40,512 bases of DNA from Actinospica durhamensis (GTDB taxonomy: Bacteria > Actinomycetota > Actinomycetes > Streptomycetales > Catenulisporaceae). The DNA is taken from contig NZ_JAGSOG010000049.1 of NCBI RefSeq assembly GCF_018139695.1, positions 1 through 40,512 on the forward strand, in the 5' to 3' direction. The position numbers were made by a program, and so were the translations under genes. Positions 8,488 to 15,827 of the stretch are shown one piece after another. Position 1 is the first letter of the stretch. Every line of letters begins with the position of its first letter. The notes under the pieces were generated by a model, which had not been told where the DNA came from, did no database searches, and worked only from the letters and a program-made list of their open reading frames with translations.

Positions 8488-8811
8488 CTACTTCACCTTC
8501 ACGCCCATCCGCTGGCCGCGTTCGGCCAGGGTCTGGGCCGCGGCGGGGGACAGGCCGATGCGTTCGCCCAGTTCGGCGAAGGTCAGCCGGTCGAACCGGC
8601 GCGGGTCGGTGAGCTCGGCCGCCGCCAGCGCCTGGTACGCGGCGGCGCGCTCGGCCGCGGCGCGGAACGCCTCGGCCAGTTTCGTGGCTCGTTCGAGCAG
8701 CTCGCCGGGGTCGGCGATGTCCTCGAGTCCGAAGAACCGGGCCCGGTCGGGCTCCGGCACGGCAGGGTCGAACAGCAAGGGGACCGGGCTGGACTTGGGC
8801 TGCTGCTTCAC
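8488..8811 (-). CDS. Small conserved hypothetical protein with HTH-like C-terminus
   Basis: This is a 107-residue protein of no recognised family. The N-terminal part is PSSPVPLLFDP-like and extended; residues 35-65 are alanine-rich and helical (ERATKLAEAFRAAAERAAAYQALAAAEL), which could form a coiled coil. The C-terminal 30 residues (FAELGERIGLSPAAAQTLAERGQRM) look like a helix-turn-helix. A DNA-binding or sigma-associated role is possible but unproven. The start is a GTG at 8811 with only a weak GTGGACGA upstream. It is convergent with the DUF3145 gene. Confidence 0.6.
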   Translation of the reverse strand: MKQQPKSSPVPLLFDPAVPEPDRARFFGLEDIADPGELLERATKLAEAFRAAAERAAAYQALAAAELTDPRRFDRLTFAELGERIGLSPAAAQTLAERGQRMGVKVK

Positions 8812-9020
8812 TCGTCCACAGTCTCACGCCTGAGCGGTCCCGTTCAACGACACGGTGGTGAACGTCCGCGCTCACCGCCCCGCGTCGTCCCGCCCCCGCT
8901 CCGACCTGGACCGGCCGAGCCCCGGGGGCGCTCGCCGTGCCTCGCCCGGCGCGCCGTACCGCGGCGCCACCCGCCCCGGGGGCCGCGCCCGGCCCAGCGT
9001 CCCGGCCGCCTCGGTTCGCC

Positions 9021-9827
9021 TCAGCCCTCCCGCATCAGGCGCCGGACCAGGCCGGGGACCTCGTCGGGCGCCCCCAGCATCAGGTCCGCGAGGTCGCCCA
9101 GCGGGTCGCCCTCCGCGTTGGCCACGGCCACCCGGACCGCGGTGAAGCGCGGAGTGCGCTCGGCCCGCTCCGCCAGGGCCTCGAAGCCGGGTCGGTCGCC
9201 CAGGTCGTCGCCGAAGAACCAGCCGCCCACCAGCTCCGGACGGGCCGCCAGGGCGTCGCGCACCACCGCGCCCTTGTCCCGCTGCACCGGCGGCTTGAGC
9301 TCGACCACCATCCGCCCGCGCTGCACCTTGAGCCCGTGTGCCCGGGCGTACTGCTCGACCCACTCGTCCGCCGCGTCGCCCAAGTCGGGCGAGTTACGGA
9401 AATGCACCGCGCAGGACAGGCCCTTGTCCTCGATCAGCGCCCCGGGCAGATCACGGGTCGCCTCGAGCACGGCCTCGCGCATCACCTCGCGGTACGGCGC
9501 GGCCTCGGGCAGCGTGTGCACGGTGGCGCCGCCGTCGGCGGAGAATTCGAGCCCGTAGAGGCCGTGCAGCTCCGGGACGCCGCTCGGCGCCGCCCCGTCG
9601 TCGGAGTCCGCCTCGCCGCCCGGCTCCACGCCGCCGAACTGGCGGGCCAGGAACGACACCGGCCTGGCCGAGACCACGGCGCAGTAGCCGCTGCGCCCGG
9701 CCAGTTCAGCGAGGGCCTGCGGCGCGTCCGGCACCGGGCCGACCTTCTCCGGATCCGGGCCGATGGCGCTGAGCGTGCCGTCGAAGTCGAAGAAGAACGC
9801 GGTGCGGCGCAGCTGTTCCCTGTTCAT
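9021..9827 (-). CDS. otsB: Trehalose-6-phosphate phosphatase
   Basis: This 268-residue HAD-superfamily enzyme hydrolyses trehalose 6-phosphate to trehalose and phosphate in the cytoplasm. Motif I is FFFDFDGTLSAI with nucleophile D14 and acid/base D16; motif IV is GDDLGD near the C-terminus, followed by AVRVAVANAEGD. VSARPVSFLARQF corresponds to motif II, and the central part contains the cap domain. The ATG at 9827 has GAGGGG just upstream; an ATG at 9839 would add four residues without a ribosome binding site. No trehalose-6-phosphate synthase (OtsA) gene is next to it, so its partner must be elsewhere. Family length fits well. Confidence 0.9.
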   Translation of the reverse strand: MNREQLRRTAFFFDFDGTLSAIGPDPEKVGPVPDAPQALAELAGRSGYCAVVSARPVSFLARQFGGVEPGGEADSDDGAAPSGVPELHGLYGLEFSADGGATVHTLPEAAPYREVMREAVLEATRDLPGALIEDKGLSCAVHFRNSPDLGDAADEWVEQYARAHGLKVQRGRMVVELKPPVQRDKGAVVRDALAARPELVGGWFFGDDLGDRPGFEALAERAERTPRFTAVRVAVANAEGDPLGDLADLMLGAPDEVPGLVRRLMREG

Positions 9828-10054
9828 CAGACCCCTCATGCTGCGTATGGATCACGGCGGATGCAGCCGGGTCCACGGTATACGCGGGAACGGCGGTACT
9901 ACGAACCCGCCGCGCCGTCCCCGGCCGTACTACGGGCGTGCGCCGACGTACCTACCCCGGCGCGCCGCCGTTGCACCCCGGCGCCGTGGATCCGGCCGAA
10001 CCGGGCGAACCGGCCGAACCCCGGTCCGACCGATCCACCCGTCGGCCGGCCCGG

Positions 10055-11293
10055 CTACCGCCCGGCCTCCATCGCGTCCTGCGGCTTGGGCTTCGGCAGG
10101 GTCCGCAGCAGGTTCTGGGCCACCGGGTTGCGGATCAGCTTCGCCGGCGAGGTGCGGCCGCGGCAGAAGTCGGCGAACAGGCGGAAGGCCACCGGAATCA
10201 GGGTCACCACGCGGTGGAAGAAGGCCGGGTGGCGCTCGAACAGCGCCAGCATCGAGCGTCCGGCCTGCATCTCCACGCCCAGCATGTGCTCGACCGCCGC
10301 GGCGTACCCGGCGTCGGACGCGCCGCCCTCCTGCTCGGTGCGGCCCCGGCGGGCCAGCTCGGCGGCGCTGGTTCCGGCCAGGGCGCCGGAGCGCAGCGCG
10401 AACGAGATGCCCTCGCGGGTCCACGGCTCGAGCAGTCCGGCCGCGTCCCCGGCCACCAGCACCCGGCCCCGGCTGAGCGGCGAGCCCTCCTCGCGGCAGC
10501 GGGTCAGGTGGCCCGAGTCCGACACGGTGGGGAAGCCCTCGAGCCCGAGCCGCCGGATGAAGTCGCGGTAGTAGGTGCGCGTCGCCTCGCCGTCGCCGCG
10601 GGCCGATATGACCCCGACCGTGAGCACGTCGCCCTTCGGGAACACCCAGCCGTAGGACCCGGGCAGCGGCCCCCAGTCCACCAGCACCCGGTTCGCCCAG
10701 TGCGCGGCCACGGCCTGCGGCACCTGGATCTCCGCCTCGAGCCCCAGGTCGACCTGCTCGCAGCGCACCCCCACGTAGCGCCCGATCCGGCTGGCCGAGC
10801 CGTCCGCGCCCACCACCGCGCGGGCGCGCACACTCGAGCCGTCGGCCAGGTTCAACGTCACCGGAGCGGCGGGTCCAGGTTGGTCCACGGAGCTGACGGT
10901 GGCTCCGGTGCGCAGCACCGCTCCGGCCTCCACCGCCGCCTTGGCCAGTGCCAGGTCGAACTCCGCCCGGTTGACCAGAACCAGCAGGTCGCCCGCCTTG
11001 TCCCGGCGGGTGCGCTCCTTGGTGCCGTCATGGGTGAAGGTGATCGCGTCGATCCGCTGGCGTACCGGGACGTCGAAGCCCTCCGGCAGCGCGCGGCGGG
11101 AGTAGCCGATCAGGCCTCCGCCGCAGGTCTTGTAGCGCGGCAGCTCGGATTTCTCCAGCAGCAGCACGCGCTCGGCCCCGGCCTGCGCGGCGGCGCGCGC
11201 TGCGTTGGAGCCGGCGGGTCCGGCCCCGACCACCACCACATCCCACAGGTCGCGGTCCGCCGAGCTGCTGAGGTCCTTCGGTGCTTCGATCAC
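10055..11293 (-). CDS. Geranylgeranyl reductase family FAD-dependent oxidoreductase
   Basis: This 412-residue flavoprotein begins with a Rossmann FAD motif, VVVGAGPAGSNAA (about 21-33), followed by LPRYKTCGGGLIGYSRRA (about 51-68), the PRxKxCGG signature of geranylgeranyl reductases. A second FAD motif, RVLVAGDAAGLLEPWTREGI, lies in the C-terminal half. Such enzymes saturate isoprenoid double bonds; in actinobacteria the best-studied is the menaquinone side-chain reductase MenJ. The substrate here could be menaquinone, a polyprenyl lipid or a carotenoid and cannot be told from the sequence. The start is a GTG at 11293. It is divergent from the rhomboid-like gene. No prenyl or quinone biosynthesis gene is adjacent. 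Confidence 0.87.
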   Translation of the reverse strand: MIEAPKDLSSSADRDLWDVVVVGAGPAGSNAARAAAQAGAERVLLLEKSELPRYKTCGGGLIGYSRRALPEGFDVPVRQRIDAITFTHDGTKERTRRDKAGDLLVLVNRAEFDLALAKAAVEAGAVLRTGATVSSVDQPGPAAPVTLNLADGSSVRARAVVGADGSASRIGRYVGVRCEQVDLGLEAEIQVPQAVAAHWANRVLVDWGPLPGSYGWVFPKGDVLTVGVISARGDGEATRTYYRDFIRRLGLEGFPTVSDSGHLTRCREEGSPLSRGRVLVAGDAAGLLEPWTREGISFALRSGALAGTSAAELARRGRTEQEGGASDAGYAAAVEHMLGVEMQAGRSMLALFERHPAFFHRVVTLIPVAFRLFADFCRGRTSPAKLIRNPVAQNLLRTLPKPKPQDAMEAGR

Positions 11294-11363
11294 GGGTGAA
11301 GGGTAATCGGCCTGCGGCGAGGTGCGCAGCTTGACGACGGACGGTCGGTTAAGGTCACCGACT

Positions 11364-12071
11364 GTGACGCTTACCCGGGCGGCCGCCGGCGTGTGGCACT
11401 ACATCCGGCGCGCTCCGGCGACGTTCTGCTGGCTGGTGATCCTGACCATCACCACGTACATCATCAGCCGCGTCAACCCGGCGTTCCGCGACCACTTCCT
11501 GCGCCAGCGCTCCACCAACCTGCACGAACTCGGCCGCAACCCGATCAGGGTGCTGGTCAGCAGCGCCATGTGGATCGACGGCGGCGGCCTGTGGATGTAC
11601 TACCTGCTCTACAACGTCTTCCACGTCCCGGTCGAGCGGATGCTCGGCACCGCGCGCTGGTTCGTGGTGGTGGTCTCGGCGCACGTGGGCGCGACGTACC
11701 TGAGCGAGGGCGTCGTCTACTGGGAGGTCAGCCGCGGCTACATGTCCTCTCGCGCGATCTTCACCCTCGACGTGGGGGTCAGCTACGCGCTGGCAGGCGT
11801 GCAGGGGGTGCTCGCGTACCTGATCGTGCAGCCGTGGTGCTACCTGTACGCCGGGCTGCTGCTGACGTACTACGGCTACAACCTGGTCGTCAACGACACC
11901 TTCACCGACCTCGGCCACTTCAGCGCGCTGCTGATCGGGTTCGCCTGCTTCCCGCTGACCCGGATCACCGACTACCGCTGGGACCCGCTCGCCGTCTACC
12001 GGTGGCTGCGCGAGAAGGTGCGCGGGCGCGGCGCGGGCAGGGCCGAGGCCGGAGCGAAAACGCCTGGGTAA
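11364..12071 (+). CDS. Rhomboid-like integral membrane protein without an obvious catalytic serine
   Basis: This 235-residue protein has about six membrane segments and matches the actinobacterial rhomboid-like family. Landmarks are WIDGGGLWMYYLLYNVFHVPVERMLG and, near the end, DLGHFSALLIGFACFPL with the histidine that in true rhomboids belongs to the Ser-His dyad. In the segment where rhomboid proteases have GxSG, this protein reads YALAGVQGVLAYL, so the nucleophile appears absent. It may be a pseudo-protease or a membrane-protein chaperone; this is inference. The GTG at 11364 is preferred, with AAGG 9 nt upstream; a GTG at 11322 would add 14 residues. The EamA gene follows after 31 bp on the same strand. 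Confidence 0.78.
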   Translation: MTLTRAAAGVWHYIRRAPATFCWLVILTITTYIISRVNPAFRDHFLRQRSTNLHELGRNPIRVLVSSAMWIDGGGLWMYYLLYNVFHVPVERMLGTARWFVVVVSAHVGATYLSEGVVYWEVSRGYMSSRAIFTLDVGVSYALAGVQGVLAYLIVQPWCYLYAGLLLTYYGYNLVVNDTFTDLGHFSALLIGFACFPLTRITDYRWDPLAVYRWLREKVRGRGAGRAEAGAKTPG

Positions 12072-12102
12072 CGGGCGTATTACGTCACGTACGCTGATCG
12101 AT

Positions 12103-13125
12103 GTGACATCTCCCTCCACCTCGAGCCGCGGAATCGGCGTCGCCCTCGGCGCGACGTCCTCCGCCTGTTTCAGTGCGTCCGGCACCTTCGCCAAGGCACT
12201 CACGGACGCCGGTCTCAGCCCGCTCGAGGCGGTCTGGCTGCGGGTGGTCGGCGCATGCGTGGTGCTGCTCGCGGTGCTGTTGCGGCTGCGCGGCCCGGCG
12301 GCGTTCGCGCCGCTGTGGCGGGACCGCACGATACGCCGTTCGGTGATCGTCTTCGGCCTGGTCGTGGTGGCGTCGTGCCAGGGCCTGTACTTCGTGGCGG
12401 CCAGCCGGCTGCCGGTGGGCATCGCCATCCTGCTCGAGTTCACCGGGCCGGTCCTGGTGGTGGGCTACCTGCGGCTGATCCGCCGTCAGCACGTGCGCCC
12501 CGCCGCGTATCTCGGCATCGGCCTGGCCATGGTCGGCCTGTGCTGCGTGGTGGAGATCTGGACCGGCGTGCGCCTCGACGCCTTCGGCCTGGTCTGCGGC
12601 CTCGGCGCGGCGGCCGGCAACGCGACCTACTTCGTGCTGCTGGACAGGATGACGGGCACCGTCGACGCGCTCAGCCTGACCTCCGGCGGCATGGTCGTGG
12701 GCGCGATCGCGCTGGCGCCCCTGGCCACGCCGTGGGACGCCCCCTGGCACCTGCTCGCCCACCCGGTCGCCATCGGCTCGAGCCGGGTGGAGGGCTGGCT
12801 GGTCGTGCTGCTGCTGGTGATGATCAGCACCGTGGTCTCGTACGTCATCGGCGGCATGGCCGTCCAGCGCCTGTCCGCCCCCGTCGCCGCCGGCGTCTCC
12901 TACGTCGAACCCGTCACCGCCTGCGTCCTCGCCTGGATCCTGCTCGGCGAGCGCCTCAACACCGTCCAGATCACCGGCGGCGTCGTGGTCCTGCTCGGCG
13001 CCTACATAGCCCAGAGCGCAGCTCAGGCCCGCCCCGAAGCCCCCGCCGCCACCTGGGTCGAACTCGTCCCCACCAACGCACTCCTTACGTCAGCCCCCGA
13101 CGAGGCCGAGCCCAGCCACGCCTAA
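12103..13125 (+). CDS. EamA/DMT-family transporter
   Basis: This is a 340-residue membrane protein with about ten hydrophobic segments arranged as two EamA repeats (about residues 10-145 and 160-295). Typical features are the opening GVALGATSSACFSASGTFAKAL, FVAASRLPVGIAILLEFTGPVLV in the first repeat and RLSAPVAAGVSYVEPVTACVLAWILLGERLN in the second. The family exports amino acids, nucleosides or drugs by proton coupling; the substrate is not predictable. The last ~35 residues are cytoplasmic and hydrophilic. The start is the GTG at 12103; the overlapping ATG at 12101 stops after one codon. It may be co-transcribed with the rhomboid-like gene. Convergent with the ATP-grasp gene. Confidence 0.9.
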   Translation: MTSPSTSSRGIGVALGATSSACFSASGTFAKALTDAGLSPLEAVWLRVVGACVVLLAVLLRLRGPAAFAPLWRDRTIRRSVIVFGLVVVASCQGLYFVAASRLPVGIAILLEFTGPVLVVGYLRLIRRQHVRPAAYLGIGLAMVGLCCVVEIWTGVRLDAFGLVCGLGAAAGNATYFVLLDRMTGTVDALSLTSGGMVVGAIALAPLATPWDAPWHLLAHPVAIGSSRVEGWLVVLLLVMISTVVSYVIGGMAVQRLSAPVAAGVSYVEPVTACVLAWILLGERLNTVQITGGVVVLLGAYIAQSAAQARPEAPAATWVELVPTNALLTSAPDEAEPSHA

Positions 13126-13173
13126 CGCAATGGCGTGCGACGTGGTGGCGCCTCGTCACCCTGGCCGCGCTTG

Positions 13174-13989
13174 TCACCCCCGAACCGCCGGGACCGGCCG
13201 GGCGAACGGCGTGTCGCGCGTGGTCAGCATGCCGTGGTCGAAGGCGGCGCGCAGCACGACGTCGAGGACTCGGTCGGCATCGGCCGCGTAGTGGCCCGAC
13301 GCCCAGGCCATGTTCGCCTCGATGACCGCGGGACGCCGCGCGCCGTCCTCGGATCGCAGGATCCCCACGTCGACCACAACGGCCGAGGGCAGCCTCGCCG
13401 CGGTCGCCCGCAGCAGGTCGTCGGCGAAGTCGAGGGCCAGGGCCGTGTCCGCGTTAGCCGGGTCGAGCGGGGCGATGTCCAGGTCGCCGTCGGTGGCGTA
13501 GCGGCTGCCGGTGTGGATGGCGCCGTCGAGCACGAACAGCCGGTACTCCACAAGGAACCTGACGACGTCGGAAACGAGCACGGGCAGGTCGTCGTCCACG
13601 GCGTCCGGACCGGGCAGCTTCGAGCCGTCGGCGTAGACCTTGGCCGGGAACTGCTTGTCGGCCGGCGGCTTGACGAACACCGGCCGCCTGATCGTGCGCG
13701 CCTCGGCGATCGAGGCCAGCCGGACGTCGCGGGCCAGGAACGCCGGGTCGAGCGAGGGCAGGAAGTCCTCCGGCGGCTGAAGCAACGCCAGGTTCAACTC
13801 GGCTCCGACCGCATCGGCGAACAGCGGGCCGGCATACAGGTGCGCGGCCCCGTGCCCCCGCAGGTGCTCAGGCACCCGCCACGTCGAGAGCGTCTCAATG
13901 CGCAGCCCGCGCCGCGCCGCGGCTTCCGACAGCACACGTGCGGTGTCGTTGAAGCGCGGCGGGAACACCAGAACCGGGAGCGAGGCCAT
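13174..13989 (-). CDS. ATP-grasp domain protein (DUF4343-like)
   Basis: The protein has about 271 residues and an ATP-grasp fold. Visible elements are RRPVFVKPPADKQFPAKVY (the nucleotide-binding lysines), LVEYRLFVLDGAIHTGSRY (the central strand) and, near the end, PAVIEANMAWASGHY with the E-N pair that coordinates Mg2+. ATP-grasp enzymes join a carboxylate to an amine or thiol through an acyl-phosphate; actinobacteria hold many short ones of unknown substrate, some tailoring peptides. No precursor peptide or partner is obvious nearby. The start is uncertain: ATGs at 13989, 13998 and 14001 are in frame and none has a strong ribosome binding site. The shortest was chosen because it begins at the first strand (SLPVLVFPP). 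Confidence 0.8.
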   Translation of the reverse strand: MASLPVLVFPPRFNDTARVLSEAAARRGLRIETLSTWRVPEHLRGHGAAHLYAGPLFADAVGAELNLALLQPPEDFLPSLDPAFLARDVRLASIAEARTIRRPVFVKPPADKQFPAKVYADGSKLPGPDAVDDDLPVLVSDVVRFLVEYRLFVLDGAIHTGSRYATDGDLDIAPLDPANADTALALDFADDLLRATAARLPSAVVVDVGILRSEDGARRPAVIEANMAWASGHYAADADRVLDVVLRAAFDHGMLTTRDTPFARPVPAVRG

Positions 13990-14087
13990 GGCGCCCATCA
14001 TCGCCAACGAGACCGCTCGGCACCCACTGATTTTGCCGACGCGCCCCGACCAAGGCGGGGTTGATCGGCCGCTACGCGTCGGCGAGC

Positions 14088-14342
14088 ATGACTGCCATGG
14101 ACACCGAGCAGCAGTGGCGTGTGCAGTTCGACGCAGAGATCACCTTCAGCAACGGCGGCGGCTTGCAGACCCAGGGATTCCGGCTCGACATCGAAGGCAC
14201 CGAAATCACCGACGACGCCCTGGCCGAGTACCTGGTGCGCCACCTCGGGCTGCTCATGGTCGACCAGGTGCGGATCTCGAACAAGGTCCTGCTGCCCGAG
14301 GCGCACAAGGGTTCTCGAGGCGGCCCTTCGCAGGTTGATTGA
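14088..14342 (+). CDS. Small conserved hypothetical protein
   Basis: This is an 84-residue soluble protein. The core reads WRVQFDAEITFSNGGGLQTQ followed by FRLDIEGTEI and ends HLGLLMVDQVRISNKVLLPEAHKGSRG. I have seen similar short actinobacterial proteins with FSNGGGL and HK(G/R)S motifs but know no function. The strand-rich N-terminus followed by a helix resembles a small alpha/beta fold. ATGs at 14088 and 14097 are both possible. It is divergent from the ATP-grasp gene, and the two may share the ~98-bp promoter region between them. Confidence 0.65.
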   Translation: MTAMDTEQQWRVQFDAEITFSNGGGLQTQGFRLDIEGTEITDDALAEYLVRHLGLLMVDQVRISNKVLLPEAHKGSRGGPSQVD

Positions 14343-14425
14343 GCAGCAGACCGCTGCCGAAGCTGCCGAAGCCTCTGACGTTCGAGGGTGGCTCACATCC
14401 CTGAATTTTGATCTGCCGGATGGAC

Positions 14426-15025
14426 CTAAAGGCGGGCTGACCTGCGCTCAGCGCTGGGATCCGCCCGTGGTTCGAGGTACATCAGCGCTCCCATGGCGGC
14501 CACGTTAAGCAGGATTCCTGCCTGCAGAATGATCTCCGGCGCGAGACCCGTGCCCGGGTCGTTCGAGGCCATGGCCCAGACCAGGGGGACCGTTTGCCCC
14601 GCGGTGCCGGCGACGGCCCAGAGCATCCAGAGCGCGGCGAGTCCAAGACGCGTTTCGCGCGTGCGGCCGGCTGACCGCTTCAGCCGGCCGACCCGTACAG
14701 ACCGCAGCGCAAGCCAGCATGCGCTGCCGGGAAGCAGGAGGGCGACGCCGACATACAGCGCACTGCCCGAGTCGAACCAGCCCGCCCCAGCCCGCGCGCT
14801 CGGGACAAGCCTGACGGCGCCGTATCGAGCGAGCCAGCGGGAGACGGCGATGCCGGCGAGGGCGAGCGAGAAAAGCAAGACGAAGCCGTTGGGAACGCTG
14901 GTGTGCTCCACCGCCTCGCCCCAGAGTCCCCACCAGGCAAAGAGGCCGACCAGCGCCAAGGCCGTCCACGTGCCCCCGCCCGGGCGGGCAAGAGCTGCGA
15001 CGGAAGCGTTGTCGTGATCGAGCAT
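14426..15025 (-). CDS. Integral membrane protein of unknown function
   Basis: This is a 199-residue protein with about four hydrophobic segments (around 17-35, 46-65, 88-107 and 127-150) and a further one near 163-183. No family motif is recognised. Loops contain ARYGAVRLVPSARAGAGWFDSGSALY and a basic stretch RVGRLKRSAGRTRETR, which should face the cytoplasm. The ATG at 15025 is well supported: AGGGGAGGG lies 6 nt upstream. A 15-bp palindrome overlaps the upstream side of that ribosome binding site, so translation or transcription may be controlled there. Confidence 0.68.
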   Translation of the reverse strand: MLDHDNASVAALARPGGGTWTALALVGLFAWWGLWGEAVEHTSVPNGFVLLFSLALAGIAVSRWLARYGAVRLVPSARAGAGWFDSGSALYVGVALLLPGSACWLALRSVRVGRLKRSAGRTRETRLGLAALWMLWAVAGTAGQTVPLVWAMASNDPGTGLAPEIILQAGILLNVAAMGALMYLEPRADPSAERRSARL

Positions 15026-15036
15026 GTGATGCCCTC

Positions 15037-15051
15037 CCCTTGAATCAAGGG
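15037..15051. promoter_or_regulatory. 15-bp palindrome overlapping a ribosome binding site
   Basis: CCCTTGA-A-TCAAGGG is a perfect 7-1-7 inverted repeat, read on either strand. On the minus strand its downstream arm runs into the AGGGGAGGG that precedes the membrane protein start at 15025. It could be an operator or an RNA hairpin that sequesters part of the ribosome binding site. No copy was noticed elsewhere in the window. Confidence 0.4.
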
Positions 15052-15172
15052 AAGAGTACTCGTAAACGCGGCAACGACAGCGGGAGCTTGCCCAACCGCC
15101 CCCTTACCGGCAGGTGAGTGGCACGAAAACCACTTGGCGGAGCTTGCGCCCGTCCGTAGCCTCATGTGCCGG

Positions 15173-15256
15173 TGGCCCGTCGTCTAGCGGCCTAGGATGA
15201 CCAACGCTCCTTCGGGAGATTGGTAGGCGTGGGTTCGAATCCCGCCGGCGTCACCA
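15173..15256 (+). pseudogene. tRNA-Glu-like sequence with a disrupted anticodon loop (tRNA relic)
   Basis: The 5' half (TCGTCTAGCGGCCTAGGAT) is almost the tRNA-Glu D-arm, and the 3' half has a good T-arm (GTGGG-TTCGAAT-CCCGC, 15229-15245) and an encoded CCA (15254-15256). An anticodon-type stem ACCAA/TTGGT is present (15200-15204 and 15220-15224), but its loop is 15 nt instead of 7 and contains a CTCC-TTCG-GGAG hairpin, so no anticodon can be assigned. The acceptor arm pairs poorly: only three Watson-Crick pairs and one G-T of seven. I read it as a decayed tRNA gene or an old integration scar rather than a working tRNA. A selenocysteine or class II tRNA fold was tried and does not fit. Confidence 0.55.
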
Positions 15257-15312
15257 TCTCGACGCGTGAGCGTTCACTTCTCACGGGCCCACGGCTGGAT
15301 CGGAAGCATCCT

Positions 15313-15594
15313 GTGGAACGTATCGAGGCTGAGTTGTTCACGGACGGCGGCAACAACGCCGTCGTACGGCTGCCGGGTCGGCGCTTCCCCGGTGTGCTCG
15401 TCCAGGGCGATACGCTCGCGCAGCTTCGAGCCGACTTGGCCGAGGTGCAGGAGGCCATCGCGGCCGGCGATGTCGACGATGCTCGCGAGTCGCTGGCGCT
15501 CGTGCTGCACGACGTGGACGGCTTGCTTGAGCGCTACAGCGGAGCTCTGGAAGAGCACGGGCTGCCGCTGCCGTTCTTCAACCACCCTCGTTGA
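15313..15594 (+). CDS. Small conserved hypothetical protein (possibly DUF6959)
   Basis: This is a 93-residue soluble protein. The N-terminal core (VERIEAELFTDGGNNAVVRLPGR and FPGVLVQGDTLAQLR) is followed by a long helical part (ADLAEVQEAIAAGDVDDARESLALVLHDVDGLLERYSGALEEHG). The VVRLPGRRFPGVLVQGDTL core recalls the family I know as DUF6959, whose function is unknown; that assignment is from memory. The first strand with a PGRRFPG turn could also suit a small antitoxin-like fold, but no toxin gene is adjacent. The GTG at 15313 is favoured by GGAAG with a 6-nt spacer. A strong terminator follows 22 bp after the stop. Confidence 0.7.
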   Translation: MERIEAELFTDGGNNAVVRLPGRRFPGVLVQGDTLAQLRADLAEVQEAIAAGDVDDARESLALVLHDVDGLLERYSGALEEHGLPLPFFNHPR

Positions 15595-15616
15595 CCGTGT
15601 CGCGGCGTTCGACACG

Positions 15617-15644
15617 TCAGGCCACCCCGTCCGGGGTGGCCTGA
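15617..15644 (+). terminator. Strong stem-loop terminator
   Basis: The arms TCAGGCCACCCC (15617-15628) and GGGGTGGCCTGA (15633-15644) pair perfectly over 12 bp around a GTCC loop. There is no T-run, as is common in GC-rich actinobacteria. It ends the small gene upstream and, being symmetric, may also stop transcription coming from the minus-strand tRNA-Val gene. Confidence 0.8.
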
Positions 15645-15661
15645 TCTGCGTCTGGGCTAGG

Positions 15662-15733
15662 TGGGCGCTACTGGGTTCGAACCAGTGACATCTGCCTTGT
15701 AAGGGCAGCGCTCTACCGCTGAGCTAAGCGCCC
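15662..15733 (-). tRNA. tRNA-Val (anticodon TAC)
   Basis: On the minus strand the sequence folds as a complete cloverleaf: acceptor GGGCGCT/AGCGCCC, D-arm GCTC-AGCGGTA-GAGC, anticodon stem CTGCC/GGCAG with loop CTTACAA (anticodon TAC at 15699-15701), and T-arm ACTGG-TTCGAAC-CCAGT. The discriminator base is A. The bases after it read CCT, so the terminal CCA is not fully encoded and must be added by the CCA enzyme. Confidence 0.95.
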
Positions 15734-15827
15734 GGGGTGGCCGGTGCAAGGCCCCAGTGTAGCGGCACGGGCACGGGGGTCGGCCACGTGAGTTTCCCGA
15801 GTGTCCGGGATGTGGACGGGCGGGGGT

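Noticed and set aside
15171-15256. A functional class II (Ser/Leu/Sec-like) tRNA of 86 nt.
   Set aside because: The acceptor stem does not pair and no 7-nt anticodon loop with U33 can be drawn in any register tried.
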